From NCBI RefSeq assembly GCF_037126465.1, contig NC_088202.1, forward strand, positions 128,540,123 through 128,604,122: a stretch of DNA of 64,000 bases, in the 5' to 3' direction. The notes under the pieces were generated by a model, which saw only the letters and a program-made list of their open reading frames with translations, was not told the DNA's origin and made no database searches. The position numbers and the translations under genes were made by a program. This stretch comes from Ornithodoros turicata. Lineage: Eukaryota > Arthropoda > Arachnida > Ixodida > Argasidae. Positions 42,050 to 54,010 of this stretch are shown here, in pieces. The stretch's first letter is position 1; every line of letters begins with the position of its first letter.

Positions 42050-43920
42050 TACTCCACGGGCCATGTTACCGTCCGACTCCCTCCATTTTGGCCACGCAAC
42101 CCAAACATGTGGTTTAGTCTAGCGGAGACTCAGTTCCAACTGGCCGGCATCTAATCTCAGCTGACCATGTACCCCCACATCGTTGCAGGTCTCCCGCCGG
42201 ACATCGCTATGGAGGTGTCCGATGTTCAATCTCCTCCTGCAGAAGATCTTTACGCAGGGCTCAAGTGGGCGATCATTGAGCGTACCTCCATGTCCGAGAG
42301 CATGTGTCTCCAGCAATTGCCTACTGCTGAAGAACTCAGAGGTCGCCGCCCGTCCCAGCTGCTGCGGTCAATGGAAGCTTTGCTTGGGTACCGCGCGCAA
42401 GGGTTCGATGGCATGTCCTCCGGGAGCTGTTCCTCCAGCGGCTTCCAACCCAGGTGCAGATGGTCTTGGTCCCGACCTCAAGCCTGACTCTTCAAGATCT
42501 GGCGCAGCAGGCTGACAAAATCATTGAGGTTGTTGGCCCTGGCGTTGCTTTTTTTTTTTTTTTTTGTTGAAGCTCCTTCACGCTGTACGCCTCGCCTGCC
42601 TTCCGACACCGCGCCCCAAGATCCGATTGCCGCCCGCCTGGGTACCCTCTCCCAGGACGTCTCCGACCTCCGCCAATGTGTAGCGGCACTCTCTCCCGCT
42701 CCAGGAAGATTCAGACGCACACCTTCCCTCGCCGCCGCCGTTCCCGAAGCCGTTCCTACCGAGCTCGTCGCCGTTCACGTTCTCCAGCATCCGGCTACCC
42801 CTCTTGTGCACCCCTGTGCTGGTATCATGATCGCTTTGCCGACCGTGCTGAGCGACGTACACGGCCTTGTGGGTGGTCGGGAAACCTGCCCGGGGCGCGC
42901 TGAGGGCGACCAACAGCACCCCCGTTACAACGTCCAGAACTAGTCCCCTCTTCTACATCACCGACCGCATCAGCAAGATGCGCTTTCTGGTCAACACGGG
43001 TGCCGAAGTCAGCGTTCTACCTGCCACTGCCTGTAATCGCCGAACGTCGCCTATCTTTCATCTCACGACGCTCAACCACACGGTCATTCCAGTCTATCGC
43101 CAGCAAGTTCTTGACCTTAAGCTTGGCTTACGGTGAAGTTTTCCCAGGCTCTTCCTCGTAGCCGGTGTCACGCAAGCCATTTTGGGAGCAGATTTCCTGC
43201 AGCGTTTCCACCGCACTGTCGATCTATCACGCAAGCGGCTTCTCGATACCTCGACCAGTCTCAGCGTGTCACTTCTTGCTGCGGCATTCCCGACAATCTC
43301 TGTCGCCGCTATAACGCTGCCCCCCATGCTTCCTCCCTATGCTGCCGTCCCCCAGGAGTTTCCAAGTCTTACTCAACCACCCGACTGGAAACGTCCTGTA
43401 GCCCATGATGTAATCCATCATATTGAGACCACCGGACTACCAGTGTTCGCTCGGGCTCGTCGACTGGGCCCTGAGAAGCTGAAGATCGCTCGGGCGGAGT
43501 TCGAACACATGCCCGCAATCGGTATTGCTAGGCTCCCCTCCAGCAATTGGTCTTCCGCCCTGGACATGGTACACAAGAAAACCGAAGACTGGCGACGCTG
43601 CGGAAACTATCGCGCTTTCAACCTGGTCACAGTTCCTGATCGGTATCCGCTACCGCGTCTGCAGGACTTCAACGTCAACCTTGATGGCGCCACCACCTTC
43701 AGCAAAATTGACTTATTGAAGGCATGCCACCAAATTCCCGTCGCCCCTGAGGACATCAAGAAAGCCGCCATTACGACACCATTCGGCCTGTTTGAGTTCC
43801 CGCGTATGCCTTTTGGCTTCCGGAATGCGACTCAGACCTTTCAGCGGTTTATAGACTGTGACTCGCGGTCTTCCCTTCGTCTTTGCATACATCGACAACC
43901 TGCTTGTGGCCAGCGCTAGC
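42050..43920 (+). pseudogene. Ty3/gypsy-type gag-pol remnant
   Basis: Broken frames in gag-protease-RT order. The gag part has PFWPRNPNMWFSLAETQFQL, a stop, then YPHIVAGLPPDIAMEV and LQQLPTAEELRGRRPSQLLR. A T run (42549-42566) interrupts it. The protease motif reads LVNTGAEVSVLPAT, with Asn where the catalytic Asp belongs. RT follows in an open 245-codon frame with ALDMVHKKTEDWRRC and PFGLFEFPRMPFGFRNATQT, then shifts frame at the catalytic block, which reads YIDN instead of YIDD. No RNase H, integrase or LTRs found. Inactive. Confidence 0.85.
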
Positions 43921-44225
43921 TTCACTAAATAAGCTTCGCTTCAGAGTATCGACACTGAGTTCCAAGAGCGAGCATCCGCCATCTTGTTTCTGCGCCATGG
44001 TAGCTGCGCGCGCGCGCACTTCAGAGCCATTGACGCACTTTAGCGCACGACGCCATCTATCATGTGCGGGTGAAATGTTCCTTTCTCTTGCAAGTAGCTC
44101 ATCAAGGTTGACGGCCTCGAGGTCACCTTGACATCCTCGGGAGGTCCTGGTGGACAATACATGGATTATCGCGCGACAATCATATACACTCTTCTCTTTC
44201 CCAAAGCGAGCATTATGTTTAGAGA

Positions 44226-44345
44226 TGAGTGCGGGTATGAAAATTCGTACCCGCAACCGCGGGGGCGCGACCCGCATCCGCAGCAATGTCATTGACTCAA
44301 CCCGCATCCGCACCCGCACATCCCGACGCTATCCGCATACCCGCG
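44226..44345. repeat. CCGCAY-type low-complexity repeat
   Basis: Repeated ACCCGCATCCGC-like hexamer units without strict register. A related patch is at 44655-44720 on the opposite strand (GCGGGT), so the two may be arms of one element about 0.5 kb long. Confidence 0.5.
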
Positions 44346-45277
44346 TATATACCTGCAGCCCAATGCGTACGCATGTTTCAGTTACGCCACATGATCGTCA
44401 CAGCACGAAATGATTTATTGATGCGGGGGATAATGTTCCAACGTGTAAGCTGTGGCGACTGCAGGCAGGGTTGAAGCATGAAGGCATGGCGAAGAGTACC
44501 AGTCGTGGTGTCGAAATAGAGCAAAAGTTACCATATGTGGCAAACAACCACAACTTTATTTTGAGATGATGAATTGGATATGGAACGTCTTGGAAAGTAT
44601 TTTAGGTCAAATGTTCGCAATGAATCGGGTCATACACCAAAATCCGACGGGTTGGTTTTGCGCCTGCGTGTATTGCGGGTATACCCGCGTAATCCGCAGA
44701 GGCAGTGCGGGCCTACCCGGCCTACAACTGCAACGCGGCCTACACCTAATCCAAGGAACACCGCTAACCTGAACCAGTCCCGTATGCCTTATTCAGAAAT
44801 TTTGAGCTCCTGTGTCGCTCCCACTGAGCTATGACTCGCAAGGAACCCCGTACCTCTTGTGCAACATGTTCCTCATTGCTGTCCGTGCTATCATCGCTGT
44901 GTCTCTAGCTTCTCGAGGACTTCCACAGGTATATGCGTTTCTGGCCATGGAGTCTGTATTGAAGAGCTCTGCCTCCTTCAGGAACACATCGTACCACCAT
45001 GAATAACCTGTACAGATCGAGTACGATTGTGCAATGGAACGCTAGGGGGCTTGTGTAGCAAGATGAGTGACCTACTGTACAAGTACCAGTTTCTAGTTCT
45101 AGTAAGCAGTGAAGCTAAAGTACAGTCAACTTTTCGTGTTTCACAGTACGTTACATACAACTCCCATCGGCCTGCAGGCCCGAGCCGCGCCATGCTTTGC
45201 GTGAGGCAAGATCTTCCTGCGATACTCGTCCAGAATTCACAAACTGACTCCTCTGAGTTTGTGCAGTGCAAGGTACG

Positions 45278-45527
45278 AATGGTGCCGTGATGTTACACGT
45301 ACGGTTTGTCTGCCGAGTGTGGCGACATGTTGCATGTGTCGCAGGGTAGGACTGTGAATAATTTCGACCACCTGGGGTGCTTTTGAACTTGCGCCGGAAA
45401 TCTCCGACACACGGTGCTGGAAGCAATGTTTACCTCCCCCACATTGATACCGTCCTCGGCAGGGATAGAACCCATGATCTTGAGATCAGCAAGCCAACAC
45501 GTTACCAAATGAGCTACCGAGGCCGGC
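45278..45527 (-). repeat. tRNA-derived SINE with TSD, inside LINE
   Basis: The minus strand starts near GCCGGCCTCGGTAGCTCATT (A-box TAGCTCATTTGG) and has B-box GGGTTCTATCCCTG about 40 bases later, with a 170-bp body. Flanked by TGCAAGGTACG (45267-45277) and TGCAAGGCACG (45528-45538), a one-mismatch target duplication, inside the LINE endonuclease region. Confidence 0.8.
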
Positions 45528-46697
45528 TGCAAGGCACGGCTCAGCAGTACTAAGACATTGACTATTGTCAGCGTTTACCTACCTCCAGCCACCACAATTC
45601 CTGAGAGTATGCTGCGAGAGATATTCTTCGGACTTCCCACACATTTCATATTGAGCGTTGACTTCAATGGGTAGCGCCAGAACTGACACCAGGGGGCTGA
45701 GAGCTTAGCTCAATCCGTTCGCAGCTGCTATGACCGATCCCCAACGAGGGCTGCCGTTCCGGCTGCAAGGCCATCATACAGTGGATCCAGAGTTTCAACG
45801 ACTTCTCCAGCTGAGAAGACGAGTCGAGAGAATGGCGCGACGCTCAGGCCTACTGGACGACATATTGGATGCTCGCAAAACACATGCAGTCGCAAGACGA
45901 CACCTGATCCGATTAGATCACCGGCGATGGCGGAACTTCTGCGACACCTTCACGCCGTTCACGCCAGCAACTCGTATATGGAAGGTCGTCCGAGGGCTCC
46001 AATTCCAGCCAGCACCAGAGCTCCGTTCAAGATATTGGCCATGAACCGCGCTGCATCGGAAGTCCTCGATCGGAAATTCACTATGGTAGAATTACGATCC
46101 GCCCTTCGCCGCTCGCAAAATCGCACTTCGGCGCGACCCGACTCCATTTCCTATACCATGCGAAAGAACCTGAGCCAGAAAGGTATCCGTTACTTGTTGT
46201 CTATCTTCGATAACTCATGGTGCTTTGGGAAGGTTCCCGAATCGTAGGAGGCCATTGTCATTCCGTTGCTGAAACCAGGAAAACCTCAAAGGATATGACA
46301 TCCTTCAGACCAGACAGCCTAACCAGTTGCATATATGCAAAGTCATAGAACGCATGATTCTTCATCTTCTGACGTGATGGCTCGAGTCACACCACAGTCT
46401 GACATAATCCATCTCAGGATTCCGGCGCTCCCGGATGGAACCTTACCACCTACATCGACCACGAGCGCACACTCCGCCGCATAACAGTTGGTGTGTTTCT
46501 TGACATCAATAGGGCATTTGACCCCGTAAGCCACCCGCACGTTATTTCTGCATTGCGATAGAGAGGCGTCGTGGGACGAATGATAGCCTGGTTAGGTCAC
46601 TTTCTGTCCGGCAGGAGCATCTTCGTGCGCACAGAAGATGGGGTGTGCCAAAAGCACACCATGACCACTGCCATACCGCATGGCAGCGTGCTCAGCC

Positions 46698-48078
46698 AAC
46701 ACCACCTAGGTAGAGAAATCTTGCTTACTCGTCGACGTGACGTAACAACTACGAGTTAGCTTCCTGGGGGGAGTCGAAGTAGCTTACCGTTGTTGGCCGC
46801 ACTGAAGTAAGCATCGTCACGATTGTAGTAAAAAAAAAAAAAAGGGGGAGAAGAGAGTTGACGATTTCAAAGTGAGGCATAGGCATGGTGACCGATACTC
46901 ATGGGACAGAAGTGCACAGTGCATGGTAGAGTGATCTTACCGCGAGGCCCGTTTCTTGACGAAAACGGACGAGGTTGCGAGTTTTTGTAAGTCGTTCCGC
47001 ATAAGAACCTTCGGGGAAGAGGACGTTCGTCAGTATGCCAGGCCTGGGTTGGGGAAGGTGAGTTTCCCGCGTAGTATGGTATGCGCGGCATTCTGTCAGG
47101 ATATGTTCGATAGTCTCCGGACGATGACAGTGACCGCAACTGCAACCCTTCTTGGAGCCGATCTTGAACAGTTGCGAGTTCGTGAACGCAGACCCCTACG
47201 TAACCGATGGAGCATTGTCTGCATGACTCGGGGAAGGTCTTTCGTCGGAAGAGAGGGTCGATTATTCTGCATGGTGTCCTGTATGCCAGGATGACGCACT
47301 TCAAGTAGCTGTTTGACGGCAATGTGCCTGTCGGTGTCGGCCGGAACTGGTAAGGATGGGCTGCAGTTAAGGTGTGCTGAGGATGCTAACTGGTCCGCTC
47401 GCTCGTTGCCTCTGATGCCGACATGAGACGGGATCCACTGAAGAGTAAGATCACCTCCGCTTAAGCTCATGCTGGGCACACGACTTCCTCATACAGCGGG
47501 CTAGGACGCTACCGCACATGGGGTTCATCACGTTACAGAGGGCACTTGTGGACTCCGTAAGTGAAACGACCTTAACAATTCCAATGGTTTGGACCGCAGC
47601 AGCTGCGTGTAACAAGGCCAGGAGTTCGACCGTCGTAGATGAGATAGGAACGAGATGATTTCCCTTGCCAGGCCACGTTCATTGAAGGGATGTAGTACGC
47701 ACTTGTAGCGCTTTGGCCCATTAGCCTCCTGGAGGAACCGTGTTTTCAACAGCGGTAGCCAATCACGAACGAGCTTTCAGCGGTCGTAGCCATGGAGACG
47801 AACCATCGTCGTCTGCGAGTAGTGATTGAACGTCCCTGCCTACTGAATGGGAAAACTTTAATACAAAGCGCAAGACAGTCTCATGACCGATTTTCCGGAA
47901 AGCCTGTTGCACTTTTTGTCTACAGGTTCCAAGTTAGCTGCAATCATTTCCGAGTTCTTAAATTCGCAGAACGGCGATTCGCAGGAGCAGACAAAATCTC
48001 ACTTTATATGTCCACGTAGCTAGCGAAGGAGTAAGAGGGAGCAATACGCATGCCTTCTGTATCTATAGGTGGCCTTGG
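46698..48078. mobile_element. 1.4-kb insertion splitting the LINE RT domain
   Basis: The LINE frame breaks after ...GTGCTCAGCC (46697) and resumes at CTCAGCCCGGTGCTATTTAA (48076 on), so everything between is inserted. The edges CCACCTAGGTAGAGAAAT and (complement) GGCCACCTATAGATACAGA look like weak terminal inverted repeats. It contains a minus-strand LINE piece (46860-47790). Confidence 0.55.
46860..47790 (-). pseudogene. 5'-truncated LINE fragment: RNase H and C-terminus
   Basis: The minus strand gives SSTTVELLALLHAAAAVQ, LTLQWIPSHVGIRGNERADQ and PRVMQTMLHRLRRGLRSRTR in order, with frameshifts. The 3' side ends in a C/T run next to A residues at 46830-46845 (plus). Confidence 0.7.
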
Positions 48079-49989
48079 CTCAGCCCGGTGCTATTTAACA
48101 TATTTCATATTTCTCATATGCAGACGACGTTTGCATCGGGATGTCGGGCAACTCGCGGCCTCAAATACAGCAGCGCCTGCAGAAAGTTCTGGACACTGTA
48201 GTGAGATTCTTGTCAGAAAGAGGTATGGATACCTTGCCAGAGAAGATCGTCGTCCTACCTTTCACGCGCAAACGCATGACGAGATTCTCCTTACGCCTGG
48301 GAGACTCTGTCCTGAACACAGTCAAGCAACATCGTTTTCTGTGTGTGACTGTCGACGCTGGTTTTACTTGGTCACCGCAGAAAAAAGAATCAGAAAAAAG
48401 GATCGCCACAAAAGCCAATGCTTATCGCACCATTCTGGGCTCCTTGGATGGCATGAGATGGGGTAGTTCCTGTCAGTCTCTCCTGAAGCTTTACAGATCT
48501 CTGGTGACGCAGACGGTACTCTATTCTCTTCTCGTTCTCCATGGGCTCTCGGCCGCATCGGAACTCAAGCTGCAGAGAACACTAGCCAGAAGCCTACGTA
48601 CTGCTGGGTCTACCTCGAGCAGCTTCAGACTGTTGCACATTGTTGGAAGGAAATGAACCGCCTGTACAAGCCCTCAGGGTACAAGAGACACCGCGCCATT
48701 ACCTGCACCTGCTGACTCGTCATGAAAAACATCCACTAGTCCGGAAGCTTAGTGGCCGGTGCCGCTATAAGTTTCACCCGCTCGTCGCCGAACACGTAGA
48801 CAGCTACCCACAAATTTTGAACCGCGTGCACCCCCAATGACTGCGCCATGGATATTGCGAGACCCAGTTGTATCCCTCACTGTGCATGAATGTCCAAATA
48901 AGCAAGTCGCCAATGCGGATGTCATCAAACAGCGAGTCCTGGGGATGATGGCAGGGGTCCACAGCTGCCACTGTCATGTCTACACGAATGGGTCATGTGC
49001 ATCGGACACTTCTTCGTCCGCCTTTGTGGCACCAGAGAGAGGCGTTGAAAGGCATTATCGCCTATCCCACGTGTCATCATCTGCTGCTGTGGAGATTCAC
49101 GCCATTACCCAAGCTCTTCGATACATTAAGACAGCAAATCACAATCGTTGGGTCGTGTACTACGACAGCAAAATCGCTCTATCTGCGCTACGCGCCATAC
49201 TCATCGTGCGCTTCGATGGCGTATGACGCCCTTCTTGTTCACGACGCTGTTGTTCAGGACGGTCACAAGGTAAGTTCCGGTGGGTACCCAGCCAATGCGG
49301 TATCCCTGGTAATGAAAAGGCTGACTGTCTCGCTACAGAGGCACATAGTATGCGCCGATGTCGTGCTATTCCGTTCACAGCGCACGACGCCTGCCGACGA
49401 CTACGCAGCGTCACGTACGACGTTTCTCGTCGACTGTGGTTTGCAGACAGTGGCCATAACCTGGATGTTCTGCGACAGATGGACCCTAACCCAAGGTCTT
49501 TCATGCCTCGCGGCGTACCCCGATTTGCTGAGACTCTTATTCATCGTCTTCGAGCTGGCGTCTCGTTCTGCCCTGCACAGGATGGGTCTGGTTGAGTCTC
49601 CGCTGTGCCGCGAGCGTGATGTGGTGGACCATGGGGGTCACGTCTTGCTGGAGTGCCGCCACTTCAGTTCAGAGAGACAGTCACTCCTTGCCGGCATTTT
49701 ATGCATGACTGACCGCCCCGTGGAGCTGACTCATTTATTGGGTCCTTGGGACACTCCGCGCAATCAACAGAAGGCAATCAGTCAGCTGGTAGCCTTCCTG
49801 AGTGAGTGGTCTCACAACTGCATTGTGAACAATAAGTGCGAACATCCTTTTAGTGTGAACTGCCGACACCGTATTTTGTAGATCTGTAGTGTGCTATTTT
49901 GCTTTCCCACTGTATTGTTTGAGTGCTCGTGAGTATGTGAGCGATCCCGCTGTGATTCAGAGTATGCAATAGCAATACAGCTTTTGCAA

Positions 49990-52330
49990 TGGAGCAGGTA
50001 GCACCTATGGTGAGTTGCTGAAAGCTTTAAGGTTATCTTATTTTACTAATTTCCTAACTAACTAACTACAGTCTCTTGAATGACCACGTCACGTCGCATA
50101 AGAAATCGTTAGTTGTGACGTTGCCCGCCTTGCGACGCCGACTACGGCAAGCAGTTACATCACACCTACCTCCACAAAGTGATCAGGCTTTGTTTACTTA
50201 AGGTAGCGTTGGTTATGCGCTCGTAGCTCTTGTAGGCATTGTGGCGCGCTATTGGTGCGGCCATTCCGTCTACGTCTCCGCTGATCGGCTAGGGTAGAGA
50301 GAGATAAACAAGTCTAGGCATATTGCCGTAGCTTCGTACGTCAGGGGATTGTACCTTAGAACTCATTTCGCGATATACGTCAACGGAAGCGCTCAATAAG
50401 CGAAATATTTCTGAGCAGTGCTAAAAGAAAGTCACATACGACTCACACAGCCAATATGTGGCCAACTAAACTTAGATATTCAGTTGGCGTTGTCCATGTG
50501 ATGTGCAGGACTATTTTTTACTAATCAGAAAAGGGCTGCAGGTGCTTATAAAGAGCTTGTATGTCGAGTTTTCCCGCATACATTATCAAGGCAGGTAAAC
50601 TGATCATTTACATTATACTTTTTTTTTGTCTAATAAATATATCCCCCCCACCCCCCATATCTCATTCGCCGGATACAACACCAATAAAGTGCCCTGTGCG
50701 GAATTTCGAGGGTTGACGATCGGGCTTGCTGGTACTGCATAATACTATACTCCTCATAATATAGTTCGAAGCGCAAAACGGTATACGGACACAGGGCGGA
50801 AAGACAGACAGACATACACACAGGCGCTTACTTCCAACAACTGTTACTGAACACAAGATCAAGTTATTGCGACACTCCTCCACTGTATTCCTGTCCTAAC
50901 ATTCAGAGCTACCACACTGATAGAGATACCACACTGACAGATAAACAGATGTTGTACTGATATAAGACTTCCATAGCCTCATTATTCGTTGGGATTCCAC
51001 TATCTTCCTCGCGGTTTTATGTCTGCTTCTCCCGATAGTTGTGCTGTGCCAAAGTTGCGCGATAACATAAGCGCAGTGCCACAGACAATCGGGTAAGTTG
51101 CTTAGGCATCCATTGTTGGGAGTGTGGCTTTGATCCGATCCTGAGCGATGGCACAATTATCTGAAGAAGGTGAAATTAAAACCACGAGTGAGATAGTGCA
51201 TGGAAGCCGAAAGAATAACGAGGCTGGGGCAGTCTTGAATCAGTACGACGTCTATATATCTCTGTCAGATAAGGGAGTGTGGCATCTAATGGTATCTATG
51301 GCACTTTGCATATGAGCAGATTTCTTCACTCTTGGCTCGCCTCCTCCTCGCTCGATCTCGGTATGACGTAGCACCGAGCGCGCAACGGAAGTGCGTAATT
51401 CCCGTCCTCATGACGACGCCCCTGTAGACAGAGGGCGCGTTAGGAAGGCTCCCGAGCGCCGTATCCCGGGTTCGCAGGGGAACGTACCCTTAGTGTCTCT
51501 ACTTAATGGTGTTTGTGAGGCTATCCGGAAGCCGAGCGCCAAAGCCGCTGAGCGCGCGCCACCTACCGAGCTTTCTTCTGTCGTCTGCTTTTAAGTAAAC
51601 AGCAGTAGACCATAGCAGTCCTCTGTAATCGTATCACTATTTACCGCCAACATCCGATGATTCCGGAAACACAAAGAGCATGGGCGGTTGCAACGCTTGC
51701 GCCATTTCGAAAGTCAGTACACCGGAACATGCGTCACGTTCCGGAACTGGCCCCTCTCTTCCCCAGCGTTCTCCGTCTCCGAAGAAGGGGAGCGCAGGGT
51801 GCACCCGGGAACGTGCATCGGAAGTCACTTTGGAGGTGTTAAGTGATCCCCTTAAAGTGGGAACGTTCCTCGAGCACGACCCTACCCAGCCCAGAGACGC
51901 TGCGAGCGCTGGGACGCGGCGCGGCGAAGTGAAATGAGCGGAAGCGATATGACGTAGAACCATAGAGCAACCGGCCAAAGCGTCACTTCCCGCCTACTTC
52001 ATGGAGCTGCCCGGCACCGCTTGGCGCCACGGTCGGCGGGGACCTCGGAAACGGGAGATTTTTAAAACTCGGTAGCATAAAAAATAATAGGATGTGGGAG
52101 GTGGGACTCTGTGTACGAAGTGCGTGAAGTGAGGCGTACAGACCCTGCCAGAGACAACGTTCTATCCGTGAGGTTTCTCAACCCCTTTGAGGTAGGCAAG
52201 ATGAAAAACGGTCAGTCTCCAACTCTCGATTCTTTGAAACCGGTTTTGAAAAGGTAACCCAAATTTTCTAAATCGGTTCGGTTCCGGTTCAGCTCCAAGA
52301 TGGCGGCGGCCTTTTCGATTCGCTTCAGGT
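49990..52330. other. Intergenic stretch, little recognisable
   Basis: A poly(C) LINE-like 3' end lies at 50630-50657. The GC-richer part 51340-52000 has chance ORFs only. No RNA gene seen. Confidence 0.5.
50615..50657 (+). mobile_element. Possible LINE 3' end with poly(C)
   Basis: TTTTTTTTGTCTAATAAATA followed by TATC and a C run broken by one A, the same terminal arrangement as the other poly(C)-tailed LINE copies. No target duplication identified. Confidence 0.5.
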
Positions 52331-52332
52331 TT

Positions 52333-52439
52333 GGTTCCGGCAAAAAATAACGGTTCTTTCCGATTTTCGGTTCCGGCAAAAAATAACGGTTGTTTCCGGT
52401 TTTCGGTTCCGGCAAAAATAACAGTTCTTTCTGGTTTTC
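52333..52439. repeat. Tandem repeat, 3 units of 35-36 bp
   Basis: Units start GGTTCCGGCAAAAAATAACG at 52333, 52369 and 52405 (the third lacks one A), followed by a partial fourth. GGTTCCGG words also flank the array. Confidence 0.8.
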
Positions 52440-52703
52440 GGTTCCGGTTCCCGTTCGGTTTGATGCTCTGGCATTAACACGACCTTGGCGTCGGATTTTA
52501 TTGGTTGTAGCCACGGCCGTAGCCGTGTAGTCTACCCATATGCGACTTCATTACGCAGTGTTTACGGGTTTCCGAGAGCTACTGCTGGGAAAACTCAAAA
52601 CTCGTTTCCTCGGTAATTCCAAATTATATCTTGACACGAAAACCCAGAAGGTGGAACAATTCTGTGTTGCGAACAAATCACGTTATTTTGAATGTAATCT
52701 GTA

Positions 52704-54010
52704 TACGAGGGGCGTTCAAGTAAAACCAGGACTTTCTGTCTCCTGGGTGTAGAAATGGCTCACGCTACTTCTTTTTCGTCATTTTCACACGCGACAGGCC
52801 TCCGCGTTCACTACGTGGTGGTCCAAAGTTTGTGCAAAACAGAAGACACGTGCCGGACAAGATGGGCGACAACGAGGTGAGCTCGCACATCGAACAGCGA
52901 ATTGTCATCAAGTTTCTCGTGAATGAAGGCGTAAAGTCATCTGAAATTCACAGAAGACTTCAGGCTCAGTATGGCCACGATATACGTAGCCGCAGCAAAG
53001 CGTTTGAGTGGTGCAAACAGTTCCGAGACGGCCGTACGTCAGCGCAGGACGATACGGGCCGGGGCGGCTCAGAGCCCAATGTCAGAGCTCCTGAGAACAT
53101 CCAACTTGTGGAGCGCCTGATCCTCAAGGACAGACGGATAACATGTCTCGAACTGGCTCGAAAGACGGACCTTTCTGTGGAAACGTTGAACACTATCATT
53201 CATGAACACCTCCAGCTTCGGAAAGTTAGTGCTCGTTGGGCCCCGAGGCAGCTCTCCGTGTTTGACCGGCAGAGAAGACTGGAAATCTCCCAAGAGCTAA
53301 GGTACCGTTTCGACACTGAAGGACAGGCGTCCCTTGATCGGATCATCACGTGCGATGAAACGTGGGTGCACCATTTCACTCCTGAGTCTAAACGCGCGTC
53401 AAAACAGTGGAAGCATCAGGGCTCTCCAGCTCCCAAGAAGTTCCGAAGCACCCCGTCTGCGGGTAAGGTCATGGCCACGGTTTTCTGGGACAAGGCTGGC
53501 GTTGTTCATGTTGATTTTCTGCACAGTGGTACCACCATCAATAGTGCATATTACTACCAGGTTCTCTGGGATGTGCATAAGGCGCTGAAGCAAAAGCGGC
53601 CGGGCCTCATCACCAAAGGAGTCCTCCTCTTACAGGACAATGCACGCCCGCATACCGCGCATCTCACGACACACACGTTACAGGAATTTGGCTGGGAGTT
53701 GCTGCCACGTCCCCCTTACAATCCAGACCTCGCCCCCAGCGATTTCCATGTCTTCGGGCAACTGAAGGCGTTCCTTGGGGGCCGCCACTTCAGCTGCGAC
53801 GACGAGGTCAAGAATGCGGTCCGATCATAGCTGCTACGCGCCGGTAAGGGTTTCTACGCTGTTGGCATCCAAGCCCTCGTGAAACGCCGGGACAAGTGCA
53901 TTAGTGCAGCTGGAAATTACGTTAAAAAATAAAACTAATTTCTCGCCTGTAAGTTAAGTTTACTTTTGCGAAAAATTAAAAGTTTCGGTTTGACTTGAAC
54001 ACCCCTCGTA
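52704..54010 (+). mobile_element. Mariner element, near-complete
   Basis: 1307 bp between TA dinucleotides (52702-52703, 54011-54012). Terminal repeats TACGAGGGGCGTTCAAGTAA (left) and TACGAGGGGTGTTCAAGTCA (right, complement) match closely. It encodes a mariner transposase with one late stop. Confidence 0.92.
52862..53830 (+). CDS. Mariner transposase, C-terminus cut by a stop
   Basis: DDD transposase of the mariner family; catalyses cut-and-paste at TA sites. I chose MGDNEVSSHIEQRIVIKFLV as the start; the frame is open from 52832. N-terminal helix-turn-helix pair (about 1-110), then the catalytic core: TCDETWVHHFTPESKR (first Asp), LLQDNARPHTA (second Asp), YNPDLAPSDFHVF (third Asp). The last two Asp are 34 residues apart (D34D). 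TAG at 53828-53830 replaces what is usually a Trp codon; the same frame continues about 36 more codons (LLRAGKGFYAVGIQALVKRR...) to TAA. Otherwise intact, so recently active or kept up by related copies. Confidence 0.9.
   Translation: MGDNEVSSHIEQRIVIKFLVNEGVKSSEIHRRLQAQYGHDIRSRSKAFEWCKQFRDGRTSAQDDTGRGGSEPNVRAPENIQLVERLILKDRRITCLELARKTDLSVETLNTIIHEHLQLRKVSARWAPRQLSVFDRQRRLEISQELRYRFDTEGQASLDRIITCDETWVHHFTPESKRASKQWKHQGSPAPKKFRSTPSAGKVMATVFWDKAGVVHVDFLHSGTTINSAYYYQVLWDVHKALKQKRPGLITKGVLLLQDNARPHTAHLTTHTLQEFGWELLPRPPYNPDLAPSDFHVFGQLKAFLGGRHFSCDDEVKNAVRS

Larger units (their letters stand above)
45000..49900 (+). pseudogene. Degenerate RNase H-bearing LINE with nested insertions
   Basis: Shattered ORF2 in order: TIVQWNARGL (endonuclease start, 45025), TLTIVSVYLPPA (45550), HHTVDPEFQRLLQLRRRVER (45773), RT from about 46050 to IPHGSVLSQ (46695), then after an insertion SPVLFNI (48080), a frameshifted YADD region, RPQIQQRLQKVLDTVVRFLS, RNase H with VYTNGSC (48976 on) and the C-terminal ELTHLLGPWDTPRNQQKAI (49728). 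It is a subfamily distinct from the full-length LINE. Interrupted by a SINE (45278-45527) and a 1.4-kb insertion (46698-48078). Confidence 0.8.
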
